Positions 44,484-53,104 of a DNA stretch of 64,000 nucleotides are shown here, in pieces. The first letter of the stretch is position 1. Every line of letters begins with the position of its first letter. The translations under genes were made by a program, and so were the position numbers. The notes under the pieces are model-generated. The model was not told where the DNA came from, made no database searches, and was given only the letters and a program-made list of their open reading frames with translations. The stretch covers positions 62,001 through 126,000 of the forward strand of contig NZ_BMFS01000006.1 of the NCBI RefSeq assembly GCF_014639075.1. The letters run 5' to 3'. The stretch comes from Glycocaulis albus. Its GTDB lineage: Bacteria > Pseudomonadota > Alphaproteobacteria > Caulobacterales > Maricaulaceae.

Positions 44484-45442
44484 CAGGAGGCGAGGCGATT
44501 ATCGTGCTGTCCGCCGGCCTGGGTATCTTCGCGGTCTCGACAGCCGGACTGACTTTTGCCGCACCGGGTCTGATCCGCGCGATCAGACGGGTCCAGCCGG
44601 CTCTACGCGCCAGCTTTGTCCTGACGCTTGCAGCGGCGCCTTATGTGCTGGGGGCGTTTGTCGCTCTCGGGGTCGTGTTCTTCCCGCATGCTGTGGCGCT
44701 GGAGCTCACGCCTGTCCACCGCCATGACAGCCTGTCTGGCTGGGCGGGCCATGGCGCGCTCACAGGCCCCGGCATCAGTGCCTGGACAATGGTGCTGATC
44801 GCGGTTTTGCTCCTGCTGCGGATCGGACAGGCGTCAATTGCAGCAATTGTCGAAACACAGCGTCTAAAGCGGACGCTGGAGCGTGTTTCGATCCGGCGCG
44901 ATAACGTCGTGCGCAGGATCGCTTCCGATCAACCGCTCGCACTGGCTGTCGGGGTGCTAAGACCGGCTATCTATCTGAGTGACGCAGTCGCAGACAGGGC
45001 CGGGGCGGAAGGCAGTGCTATCATCGAGGCGCATGAACGGGCTCATCTGGCGCGCGGAGACCTTGCCGCGCGCTTTGTCCTTGAGGTCCTGTGCAGCCTG
45101 TTCCCTGACACAGCCAAAGCGCATTTGCGCCAGGCGCTGGTGCTGGCTCAGGAGCAGGCGTGTGACAGGGCTGTGGCGCTTCACCATGCGCCCATCCGGA
45201 TCGCCGAAACGCTGGTTCGTATGGAACGTGTCCACGCCAACGCTTGTGCATTGTCGGCGCAGTTTCAGGATGCAGATATCACGCTACGCGTGCGGGCTCT
45301 GCTCGAGCCGGACTTCGAGGCCCCTGCGCGCTCAATCGCAAGGGCAAGTGCATCGGGCGGAGTGTTGCTCTTCGCGGCCTTTTTGGCGCTGGAGCCCCTT
45401 CACCACAAAATTGAATCCCTGTTTCTCACGCTTGGAGGCTAG
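44480..45442 (+). CDS. M56-family (BlaR1-like) membrane protease, short form
   Basis: 320 residues. Several hydrophobic helices flank a zinc-protease motif HERAH (in IIEAHERAHLARGDLAARF, about residue 188), with AQEQACDRAVAL downstream as the likely third-ligand region, and a final helix near residue 295. The roughly 250-residue extracellular penicillin-binding domain of BlaR1/MecR1 is missing, so its signal must be sensed differently. It overlaps the repressor gene by four bases and ends three bases before the efflux genes. Confidence 0.82.
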   Translation: MTGGEAIIVLSAGLGIFAVSTAGLTFAAPGLIRAIRRVQPALRASFVLTLAAAPYVLGAFVALGVVFFPHAVALELTPVHRHDSLSGWAGHGALTGPGISAWTMVLIAVLLLLRIGQASIAAIVETQRLKRTLERVSIRRDNVVRRIASDQPLALAVGVLRPAIYLSDAVADRAGAEGSAIIEAHERAHLARGDLAARFVLEVLCSLFPDTAKAHLRQALVLAQEQACDRAVALHHAPIRIAETLVRMERVHANACALSAQFQDADITLRVRALLEPDFEAPARSIARASASGGVLLFAAFLALEPLHHKIESLFLTLGG

Positions 45443-45445
45443 ACC

Positions 45446-46693
45446 ATGCCTTCCTCTCTCCGTTTTGTTGCATCCAAAAAACCGATAGCGGCTCGGTGTT
45501 TGGCGGTCTTGATCTGCTCAATGACGCTGCCGGCAATCGCAGGCGCGCAAGTGCTGACGGCCGACGAAGCCGTCCGGCTGGCGCTGGAAAACGCACCAAA
45601 CCGTGTCTTTATCGATGCGCCTTCGCAAATGGCCGAAGGCGCGGTTATCTCGGCGGAGACCTGGCGCAACCCTGTGCTCTCGGTCGAGCGTGAAGGCGAG
45701 CGGGGATTTGGCGGAGACCGCGTAGAGACCACCGTGTCGCTGGAGCGCGCCTTCGACTTCTCGGGCCGCCGTTCATTACATGCCGATGGAGCGCGTGCAG
45801 ACCTGGTGGCGGCCCGGGCGCAGGGTTTTGTGACCCAGGCGGACTTGCAGGCCGATACGCTTGGCGCCTTCTATGGCGTCCTGGCTGCTCAGGCAGAGCT
45901 GGAGGCCGCAGAACGGCTGCGCGAGCAGTTCGTGAGCCTTGAGGCAGCCACACTGCAGCGTGTCGAGGCGGGGGATGCGTCGCGGTTTGAACTGGAACGC
46001 GTGCGCCAGGAGACCCTTGTCTTGCCGGGTTTCGTCTCGGAAGCGCAGCTCAACATGCAAGGCGCACGCGATGAACTTTTCATCGCGACCGGATCGGAAC
46101 GGGCGCTATCCGCTCGTATAGAGGGCGATCTGTTACCCGGCACCGAGGGCTTGGCCACGCTCGGCGGGGCTAACATCCCGGCCCGGCTCGCCGTCCTCGA
46201 GGCCGGGGTGGAAGCAGCTGCCGCCAGGGAGACTGCGGCGTCGCGACTGGCACCGGAGGTCAATCTCGGCCTGGGTGTTCGCCACGCAGAGGGCATGGGA
46301 GCGGAAACCGGGGTGGTCGTCAGCGCCAGCCTGCCTTTGCCATTGTTTGACCGAAACCAGGGCGAACGCCTCGCCCGCGCCGCCGATGCCCGGCTGGCCG
46401 AGGCCCGACTGCGGCGCGAGCAACGCCGGATTGAGGCCGAAGCGGGCGCTTTGCGCCGCCGTGCCGCGGTGCTCCATCAGACCGCAACAGATTACGAGGC
46501 CGATGCTCTGGTGTCCGCACGCGAGATGCAGCGGATCGCTCTTGTGTCCTACCAGTCTGGTGAAATCAGCGTGCTCGAAGCCATCGACGCCCTGCGTGCG
46601 GCCTTTGATGCCGAAACGCGGGCGATATCCCTCAAATTCCGGGCGCGTCAGGCTGAGATTGCGCTTAATGCCCTGCTTGCGGAGACCGAATGA
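45446..46693 (+). CDS. TolC/CzcC-family outer-membrane efflux protein
   Basis: 415 residues. A signal peptide (about 1-34, ending PAIAGAQ) is followed by LTADEAVRLALENAPNR, the start of the outer-membrane efflux repeat, and two halves rich in long helices (about 60-210 and 230-410). It would form the outer-membrane channel of the RND pump encoded downstream. GGAGG overlaps the stop of the previous gene. Confidence 0.9.
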   Translation: MPSSLRFVASKKPIAARCLAVLICSMTLPAIAGAQVLTADEAVRLALENAPNRVFIDAPSQMAEGAVISAETWRNPVLSVEREGERGFGGDRVETTVSLERAFDFSGRRSLHADGARADLVAARAQGFVTQADLQADTLGAFYGVLAAQAELEAAERLREQFVSLEAATLQRVEAGDASRFELERVRQETLVLPGFVSEAQLNMQGARDELFIATGSERALSARIEGDLLPGTEGLATLGGANIPARLAVLEAGVEAAAARETAASRLAPEVNLGLGVRHAEGMGAETGVVVSASLPLPLFDRNQGERLARAADARLAEARLRREQRRIEAEAGALRRRAAVLHQTATDYEADALVSAREMQRIALVSYQSGEISVLEAIDALRAAFDAETRAISLKFRARQAEIALNALLAETE

Positions 46694-48315
46694 TGCGCCT
46701 TGACCTGATACTGACCGCATTGCTGATAGCCGGGTTTCTGGCTGCGTGCTCTGGCGCGGACGATCATGGCCATGATCATGGAGACGGCGGGCATTCCCAC
46801 GGCACGGACAGCCATGACCACGGCGCAGATAGCCATAATCACGGGGAAGATGAGCATGATCATGGTGACGATGAACATGCCCATGGCGGTGGAGTTGTCG
46901 TCACCGACTTTACCGAACTGACGGAGCTTTTCGTAGAGTTTCCGCCGTTCGCGGTTGACCGTGACTCACCATTTGCAGCGCATTTCACGCGGCTGGCCGA
47001 TTTCACCCCGATAGGCGAGGGGCAGGCGACTGTCCGTCTGGCGGGCGGTGGAGCTCCGGAAGAAACCTTCACCGCCGGACCATCTCCCGTCCGGGGTATT
47101 TTCCGTCCGGTCGTCCGGCCTCGCCATGCTGTGATCCGCGACGTGAGCGTGATCCTCCAGTCGGGCGATCTGGTTTCGGTCCACCAGCTTGGGCGTTATG
47201 AGGTCTTCACCACAGCGCTAGCGGCTGACGCCTCCTTGCCTGCTGACGAGACCGGCGGCGATCTCATACCCTTTTCCAAGGAACAGCAATGGCAGGTGGA
47301 TTTTGCCACCGCCGAGGTGCGTGAGGGCGTGCTGTTCCGCTCCATTCGCGCATCTGCGGCTCTGGAGCCTGCCCCAGGCGGTGATGCCCGGGTAACGGCG
47401 CAAACCGCTGGCATAGTGCTCTCCTCCGGTGCGGGCTTTCCCCAGATCGGTGACCTGGTAGAAAGCGGCGAGGTTATCGCCATGATTGCGCCGGCACTGG
47501 CGGGTGAACGGGACGCTCCGGGGCTGCTGGCGGACCGTGACGGCGCCCGTGCCGCTTTCAATGTTGCCCGCGCCGAGTACGAGAGAGACTCCGCACTTTT
47601 CGAGGCAGGGGCCGTGGCGCGCAACCGGGTGGAGCAGGCCGAGGCCAGCCTTCAGACAGAGCGTGCTCGCCTGAATGCAGCGCAGGCCCGGCTCGATGGA
47701 ACCGGAGGCGAAAGCGGCGTCGCCATCAGAGCGCCGGTCTCAGGCCGCATCGCCCGCATGGATGTGGGTCCTGGCAGCTATGTCGAGGCGGGGGAACCGC
47801 TTTTCCGGATTGTTGACCTCTCCCGCATCCGGCTGGTGGCTCAGCTCGCCGAGATCGATGCTCCACGCCTTGGGCAACCGCAAGGCGCGTGGTTCACGCT
47901 GCCGGGAGACAGCCGGAGCCATGATCTCGCCGACTACGCCGCCCGGCTGGTGGCAGCCGGTGGTGCGGTTGACCCCGTACGCCGCACCGTGCCGGTCATT
48001 TTCGAGTTTGAAAACACGGCCGGTTTTGCCGCCGGCACACTGGTCAATGCGCGGGTGCGGACGGCTGACCGCTTTGAGGGCGCTATTATCCCCGTCAGCG
48101 CCATCGTCGACGAGGCAGGCCAGAGTGTCGTCTTTGTGATGGCCGATGGAGAGAACTGGCGCCGCCAGCCGGTACGGATATCCGTTCGGGACGGCGATCT
48201 CGTCGGCGTGTCGTCAGGCCTCGAGCCCGGCGAGCGCGTGGTGACTGAAGGCGCCTACCTTGTCCATCTGGCCGCCAGTGGACCGGCGGAAGCCGGTCAC
48301 GGCCATGCGCACTGA
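46690..48315 (+). CDS. RND periplasmic adaptor with His-rich N-terminus
   Basis: 541 residues, lipoprotein by lipobox (IAGFLAACSGAD). Residues about 25-70 are a histidine- and aspartate-rich stretch (DHGHDHGDGGHSHGTDSHDH and more), then a beta-rich domain, then the membrane-fusion core with a coiled hairpin (ALFEAGAVARNRVEQAEASL, about 290-335) and barrel VRAPVSGRIARMDVGPG-like region. The last residues are HGHAH. The His-rich ends probably capture or chelate the exported metal. It overlaps the channel gene by four bases. Confidence 0.88.
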   Translation: MMRLDLILTALLIAGFLAACSGADDHGHDHGDGGHSHGTDSHDHGADSHNHGEDEHDHGDDEHAHGGGVVVTDFTELTELFVEFPPFAVDRDSPFAAHFTRLADFTPIGEGQATVRLAGGGAPEETFTAGPSPVRGIFRPVVRPRHAVIRDVSVILQSGDLVSVHQLGRYEVFTTALAADASLPADETGGDLIPFSKEQQWQVDFATAEVREGVLFRSIRASAALEPAPGGDARVTAQTAGIVLSSGAGFPQIGDLVESGEVIAMIAPALAGERDAPGLLADRDGARAAFNVARAEYERDSALFEAGAVARNRVEQAEASLQTERARLNAAQARLDGTGGESGVAIRAPVSGRIARMDVGPGSYVEAGEPLFRIVDLSRIRLVAQLAEIDAPRLGQPQGAWFTLPGDSRSHDLADYAARLVAAGGAVDPVRRTVPVIFEFENTAGFAAGTLVNARVRTADRFEGAIIPVSAIVDEAGQSVVFVMADGENWRRQPVRISVRDGDLVGVSSGLEPGERVVTEGAYLVHLAASGPAEAGHGHAH

Positions 48316-48327
48316 ACCGGAGCGAGC

Positions 48328-51300
48328 ATGATACACCAGACCATTCGCTTCTCGCTCCTGAACCGGGCCTTTGTGCTTATGGGCGGTCTGGCGCTTCTGG
48401 CGTGGGGCGCCTGGGAAGCGACGCGCATGCCTGTGGATGTTTTCCCGGACCTGACGGCGCCCACCGTAACGGTCGTTGCTGAAGCGCACGGCATGGCGCC
48501 GGAAGAGGTTGAAACGCTGATTACCCTGCCAATCGAGACGGCCCTGAATGGCGCGTCGGGCATACGCCGCGTGCGGTCATCCACATCGGTCGGCAGCGCC
48601 ATCATCTGGGCCGACTTCGAGTGGGGCACGGATATCTACCTGGCCCGCCAGATTGTGGCGGAGAAACTACAGCTTGTGCGCGACACCTTGCCGCCCGGCG
48701 TGCCTGCGCCCGTACTGGCGCCGGTGTCCTCCATCATGGGCGAGGTGATGTTTATCGCGCTCGGATCAGACCAGCATAGCGAGATGGAAATCCGCACTGC
48801 GGCCGACTGGACGTTACGAAGGCGGCTGCTCGCGGTTCCGGGCGTTGCTCAGGTCATCCCCATTGGCGGCGAAGTGCGCCAATACCAGGTTGATGTGCGC
48901 CCCGAGCGTCTCGCGGCCTATGGCATCACCTTTGAAGAGGTGATGACCGCTGTCGCCCGGACCAACGCCAACTCCTCGGCCGGTTTCGTTTCGCAAGGCG
49001 GTCAGGAATACCTGATCCGCGGTGTCGGCCGGGTCGGGTCGCTTGAGGACATAGCCACAACGGCGGTCCGGCAGGTTCAGGGCGTACCAGTGCTGGTCCG
49101 GGATCTGGCCGAGTTGCGCATGGGCGCGGCGATCACGCGCGGCACAGGTTCGCAGAATGGCAACCCGGCGGTCGTTATCGGTATCCAGAAGCAGACGGAC
49201 ACGAACACACTTACACTTACCGAAGAGCTGGACCGGGTTATCGGGGAGGTCGAGGCCGGACTGCCCGAGGGGATGTTCATCGAGACCAATCTGTTCCGGC
49301 AGGCCAACTTTATCGAGGTCGCGGTTGAAAATGTCCTCCATGCGTTGAGGGACGGAGCAATCCTCGTCGTGGTGATCGTGTTTGCCTTCCTGATGAGCGG
49401 GCGGGCGACGCTCATCTCGCTTCTGGCCATTCCGCTTTCGCTGGTGGTGACGATCCTGACCCTGCGCTGGCTGGGTTTCAGCATCAACACGATGACCCTC
49501 GGCGGCATGGCCATCGCGCTCGGCGCGCTCGTCGATGACGCGATCATCGTGGTCGAGAACGTGGTGCGGCGTTTGCGCGTCAACCGCTCAAGCCCGGCAC
49601 CGCAGCCCGTATTGAAAGTCGTCGAAGACGCTACGCGGGAAATTCAAGGGTCGATTGTCTTTGCCACCCTGATCATCATGCTGGTCTTCCTGCCGCTCTT
49701 TTTCCTTTCCGGGGTTGAGGGCCGCCTGCTTCAGCCTCTGGGGCTCGCCTATGTAATCGCGCTGGCAGCATCTCTGCTGGTGGCCGTCACGGTGACGCCG
49801 GCGCTGGCAGCCGTTCTCATGCCAGCCTCGCGTACGATCCGCACTGATCGCGAACCGTGGCTGGCCCGCATGGTGCACGCAGCTTACCGTCCCGTGCTCA
49901 ATATCACTCTTGCGCACTGGGCCATTCTTGGCGGGCTTTCGCTCGTCGCGCTTGCAGCGTCGCTTGCCCTTCTGGCGACGGCGGGGCGAGCCTTTCTGCC
50001 TGACTTTAACGAGGGCAGCCTGACGGTCAGTGCGGTTACGCTGCCGGGCACTTCGCTAGAACAGTCCAACGAGTTGGGCGCCATGGTGGAGCGGATACTG
50101 CTGGACCAGCCGGAAGTCGTGGCTACCGCCCGCCGGACCGGGCGGGCCGAGCTCGATGAGCACGCCCAGGCGGTCAGCGCCTCGGAGATTGAAGTGACGC
50201 TGGAAATGGGAGATCGCTCAAGGGAGGATTTCCTGGAAGACCTGCGCCGGTCGCTCGGCGCGCTGCCCGGGATGAATGTGACTATAGGCCAGCCGATCTC
50301 GCACCGGATCGATCACATGCTGTCCGGCACACGGGCGAGTATCGCTGTGAAACTGTTCGGGCCTGATCTCTATGAATTACGCAGGATCGCAGAACAGGTC
50401 CGCGCGCAGATGGAAACGGTTGAAGGTGTGGTTGACCTCTCGATCGAGCAGCAGGCCGATATCCCGGTGCTCACGGTTGATTTTGACCGCGATGCCATAG
50501 CCCGGCATGGACTGCATGTTCAGGATGTCGCAGAAGCGGTCGAGGCGGCCTTCGCCGGAGTGGAGGTTAGCCAGGTTCTCGAAGATGGCGCGGCCTACGG
50601 TCTTGTTGTGCGTTACGCCGCCGAAAACCGCCAGGACCTCGATGCTGTTCGCGACACGCGCTTCATCACGCCTGCGGGTGGCGAAGTTCCGCTGCGCGCG
50701 CTGGCAGACATACGCCGTGACCGGGGCCCCAACACCATCAGCCGTGAGAACGTACAGCGCAAGATTGTCGTCATGTCCAATGTGGCAGGCCGTGACCTGC
50801 TCAGCGTTGTAGGCGACATTCAGACCAACATTGCTGCCAATATCGATCTCCCGCCGGGTTACTACATCGAGTATGGCGGACAGTTTGAAAGCGCGAATGA
50901 AGCCACGGCGCGCCTGTCAGTGCTTTCGGTTGCCGTGATCGTCGGCGTCTTCCTGTTGTTGTACATGGCGTTCAGCTCGGCACGGGATGCAACGCTGGTC
51001 ATGGCAAACCTGCCTTTTGCGCTGATTGGCGGGGTGATTGGTGTGTTCGCAGCCGGAGGGGTGTTGTCGGTGGCGTCCATCATCGGCTTCATCACCCTGT
51101 TCGGCATCGCCACGCGTAACGGCGTGATGATGGTGTCCCACATCCGTCACCTCACACTCAGCGGAGAAGCCGCAACGTTCGAGGAAGCGGTGCGGCGCGG
51201 TGCCATGGAGCGCCTGGTGCCAATCCTGATGACAGCGCTCGCCACGGCCCTGGCCCTCGTCCCGCTTGCGCTGCGAGGCGGCGAGCCCGGCAGCGAGATA

Positions 51301-51471
51301 CAAGCCCCCATGGCGGTTGTGATCCTGTTCGGTCTGGTGTCCTCCACCCTGCTCAACATGATCGTGCTGCCCGCACTCTATTTACGTTTCGGCGCGGTAC
51401 GACATCACGGCGGCGGCCGGCGTGAAGCCGAGCCTGCTGCGATGCCTGTTCCCGCCCCTTCAAGGAGTTGA
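48328..51471 (+). CDS. Heavy-metal RND efflux pump (CzcA/CusA family)
   Basis: 1047-residue inner-membrane pump with 12 predicted helices and two large periplasmic loops. The start IRFSLLNRAFVLMGG and the segment MPVDVFPDLTAPTVTVVAEA are typical of heavy-metal RND proteins. Helix 4 reads GALVDDAIIVVENVVRR, like CusA and unlike the DFGxxxDGAVVMVEN of CzcA. The periplasmic segment NEGSLTVSAVTLPG has no Met where CusA carries one of its three copper-binding residues. Metal specificity is therefore uncertain. Confidence 0.92.
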   Translation: MIHQTIRFSLLNRAFVLMGGLALLAWGAWEATRMPVDVFPDLTAPTVTVVAEAHGMAPEEVETLITLPIETALNGASGIRRVRSSTSVGSAIIWADFEWGTDIYLARQIVAEKLQLVRDTLPPGVPAPVLAPVSSIMGEVMFIALGSDQHSEMEIRTAADWTLRRRLLAVPGVAQVIPIGGEVRQYQVDVRPERLAAYGITFEEVMTAVARTNANSSAGFVSQGGQEYLIRGVGRVGSLEDIATTAVRQVQGVPVLVRDLAELRMGAAITRGTGSQNGNPAVVIGIQKQTDTNTLTLTEELDRVIGEVEAGLPEGMFIETNLFRQANFIEVAVENVLHALRDGAILVVVIVFAFLMSGRATLISLLAIPLSLVVTILTLRWLGFSINTMTLGGMAIALGALVDDAIIVVENVVRRLRVNRSSPAPQPVLKVVEDATREIQGSIVFATLIIMLVFLPLFFLSGVEGRLLQPLGLAYVIALAASLLVAVTVTPALAAVLMPASRTIRTDREPWLARMVHAAYRPVLNITLAHWAILGGLSLVALAASLALLATAGRAFLPDFNEGSLTVSAVTLPGTSLEQSNELGAMVERILLDQPEVVATARRTGRAELDEHAQAVSASEIEVTLEMGDRSREDFLEDLRRSLGALPGMNVTIGQPISHRIDHMLSGTRASIAVKLFGPDLYELRRIAEQVRAQMETVEGVVDLSIEQQADIPVLTVDFDRDAIARHGLHVQDVAEAVEAAFAGVEVSQVLEDGAAYGLVVRYAAENRQDLDAVRDTRFITPAGGEVPLRALADIRRDRGPNTISRENVQRKIVVMSNVAGRDLLSVVGDIQTNIAANIDLPPGYYIEYGGQFESANEATARLSVLSVAVIVGVFLLLYMAFSSARDATLVMANLPFALIGGVIGVFAAGGVLSVASIIGFITLFGIATRNGVMMVSHIRHLTLSGEAATFEEAVRRGAMERLVPILMTALATALALVPLALRGGEPGSEIQAPMAVVILFGLVSSTLLNMIVLPALYLRFGAVRHHGGGRREAEPAAMPVPAPSRS

Positions 51472-51475
51472 ACCC

Positions 51476-52513
51476 ATGCGTCTTTCCCTCGTCAGCCTCG
51501 CCGCGCTCAGTGCGGCCCTTTTCGCCGTTCCCGCGTTCGCCCAGGAGCACGGCCATGATCATGGCGATCACGGCCACCAGCATCACGATCACGGCCACGC
51601 CCATGACGACCATGGACATGATCACGGCGACCACGGACATGATCATGGCGACCACGCCCACACCGACGACGCCGACCAGCAACCCGGTGGTCTGCGTCTG
51701 ACCGCCGAAGCCGCTGGCGAGCTGGCCGCCGGTCAGGACGCAACTCTCACTCTCCAGCTGTCAGGCCCTGACGGCGCACCGGTCGCCGGTTCTGATTTCG
51801 CCCCGACCCACGGCCGGCTGGTCCACGTGCTGATCGTTGATGAAGGCCTTGAGGACTTCCATCACCTGCATATCGAACCGGACGCCGAGGGCCGCGCCAC
51901 ACTCAGCTTTACACCGGCGCACCCGCGCATCTACCGCGTCTGGGTGGATGGCCAATTGTCGGAACCGCTCGATTCACCGGCCGCGACCGAAGGCCATAGC
52001 CATGGCGGCGGCCATGATCATGCCCATGACCCTCAGGCCGACGATCACCACGCCGGACACGGGGAGGACGCGCACGCCCATGACGCGGGCGCTGTTCGCG
52101 CCACTGACTGGGTGCGCGTGGGCGATGAGGCAGCGCCTTACATCATTCCGGCTGACATCCTGACGGCTCAGGCCGGCGGCCTCTCCTTCACGCTTGCCCC
52201 GCAAGCGTCCATCCGCGCCGGCATGGCAAACGTCATGACGCTGTCAGTGGCAGATGCCGAGGGCGCGCCGGTCACGGCACTCCAGCCCCATCTGGGTGCA
52301 TTTGCGCACATTGTCGGCTTCAACGCCGGCGCTTCACAGATGGCGCATGCGCATCCGTCTGGCGCCGAACCGGTGACGGATGAGGCCTTCGCCGGTCCGG
52401 ACCTTACCTTCGAGATCGGCTTTGACGAGCCGGGCGTCCACAGACTTTTCGTTGAGGTGCGTCATCAGGGTGAGGTGATACTCTCGTCCTTCACCGTGGT
52501 GGTGCGCGAGTAA
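51476..52513 (+). CDS. His-rich, internally duplicated periplasmic metal-binding protein
   Basis: 345 residues from ATG 51476 (AAGGAG upstream). A signal peptide (ending VPAFAQE) is followed by a first His/Asp-rich stretch (about 22-62), a beta-sandwich unit (about 75-170), a second His-rich stretch (about 175-210) and a similar second unit (about 215-345). The units align as HGRLVHVLIVDEG...HHLHIEP and LGAFAHIVGFNAG...AHAHPSG, ending YRVWVDGQ / HRLFVEVRHQ. It probably buffers or delivers metal for the pump. No named family recognised. Confidence 0.82.
   Translation: MRLSLVSLAALSAALFAVPAFAQEHGHDHGDHGHQHHDHGHAHDDHGHDHGDHGHDHGDHAHTDDADQQPGGLRLTAEAAGELAAGQDATLTLQLSGPDGAPVAGSDFAPTHGRLVHVLIVDEGLEDFHHLHIEPDAEGRATLSFTPAHPRIYRVWVDGQLSEPLDSPAATEGHSHGGGHDHAHDPQADDHHAGHGEDAHAHDAGAVRATDWVRVGDEAAPYIIPADILTAQAGGLSFTLAPQASIRAGMANVMTLSVADAEGAPVTALQPHLGAFAHIVGFNAGASQMAHAHPSGAEPVTDEAFAGPDLTFEIGFDEPGVHRLFVEVRHQGEVILSSFTVVVRE
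51608..51649 (+). repeat. Two tandem 21-bp units in the His-rich region
   Basis: GACCATGGACATGATCACGG and GACCACGGACATGATCATGG (each plus one C) are adjacent and encode DHGHDHG twice. The two units differ at only three positions, suggesting recent expansion of the metal-binding tract by slippage. Confidence 0.8.
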
Positions 52514-52532
52514 CAGGCAGGAGGGCAGGCGG

Positions 52533-52883
52533 GTGCTTTATCTCGCGGTCAAGGCGATCATCTCCGCAGTGATCATCGTTGCGGTCTCTGAGCTGGCCAA
52601 GCGCAGTCCTGCGATGGCGGCTTTGCTCGCCTCGCTTCCGCTTGTCTCGGTGCTGGGCATGATCTGGCTATGGCGCGATGTACCAGACCCTGAGCGGATC
52701 GCCGCACATGCCGAGGCTACGTTCTGGTACGTGCTGCCGAGCCTGCCGATGTTTCTTCTCGTCCCGGCACTGATCCGGCGCGGTGTGGACTTTTATCCCG
52801 CATTGGGCGCCGGGCTTGTCCTGACCGTGTCGCTCTACCTGCTCACGGCTGCCATTGTGTCGAGGTTTGGCGTTCAGCTTTAA
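52533..52883 (+). CDS. DUF3147-type small membrane protein
   Basis: 116 residues with about four hydrophobic helices and almost no soluble part; SELAKRSPAMAALLASLPLVSVLGMIW matches the DUF3147 pattern. It starts with GTG behind GCAGGAGGG, 19 bases after the His-rich gene, so it is probably the last gene of the metal operon. Function unknown. No terminator was recognised after it. Confidence 0.75.
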   Translation: MLYLAVKAIISAVIIVAVSELAKRSPAMAALLASLPLVSVLGMIWLWRDVPDPERIAAHAEATFWYVLPSLPMFLLVPALIRRGVDFYPALGAGLVLTVSLYLLTAAIVSRFGVQL

Positions 52884-53104
52884 ACGGCCGAGGCGTGGAA
52901 CGGGCCGTCGGTAAGCTTTGGCTTGCATATTGCCCCTTACACCGTATCTGCACTCTCCATGAGCCGGACGGTCGCCTCATGATCGTAGCCAGGGCGTGTG
53001 CTCCCTGTGTGCAGAGCGTGATCGAACCCTGGCGAAATGCGTCGCGTTACGTCGTAAACTCGAGTGCACACGCCATTAATCAACGCATTGAGTGCAAATA
53101 GAAA

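Noticed and set aside
44082-45442. Beta-lactam resistance regulation
   Set aside because: The M56 protein lacks the penicillin-binding domain, no beta-lactamase gene is nearby, and the downstream genes are metal efflux components.
51550-51670. Short repeated units considered as a CRISPR-like or satellite array
   Set aside because: They are in-frame codons for a His/Asp-rich protein tract, with no spacers.
53020-53045. GGTTCGATCAC on the minus strand, resembling a tRNA T-arm
   Set aside because: Flanking bases do not pair into a T stem and no acceptor, D or anticodon arms are present.
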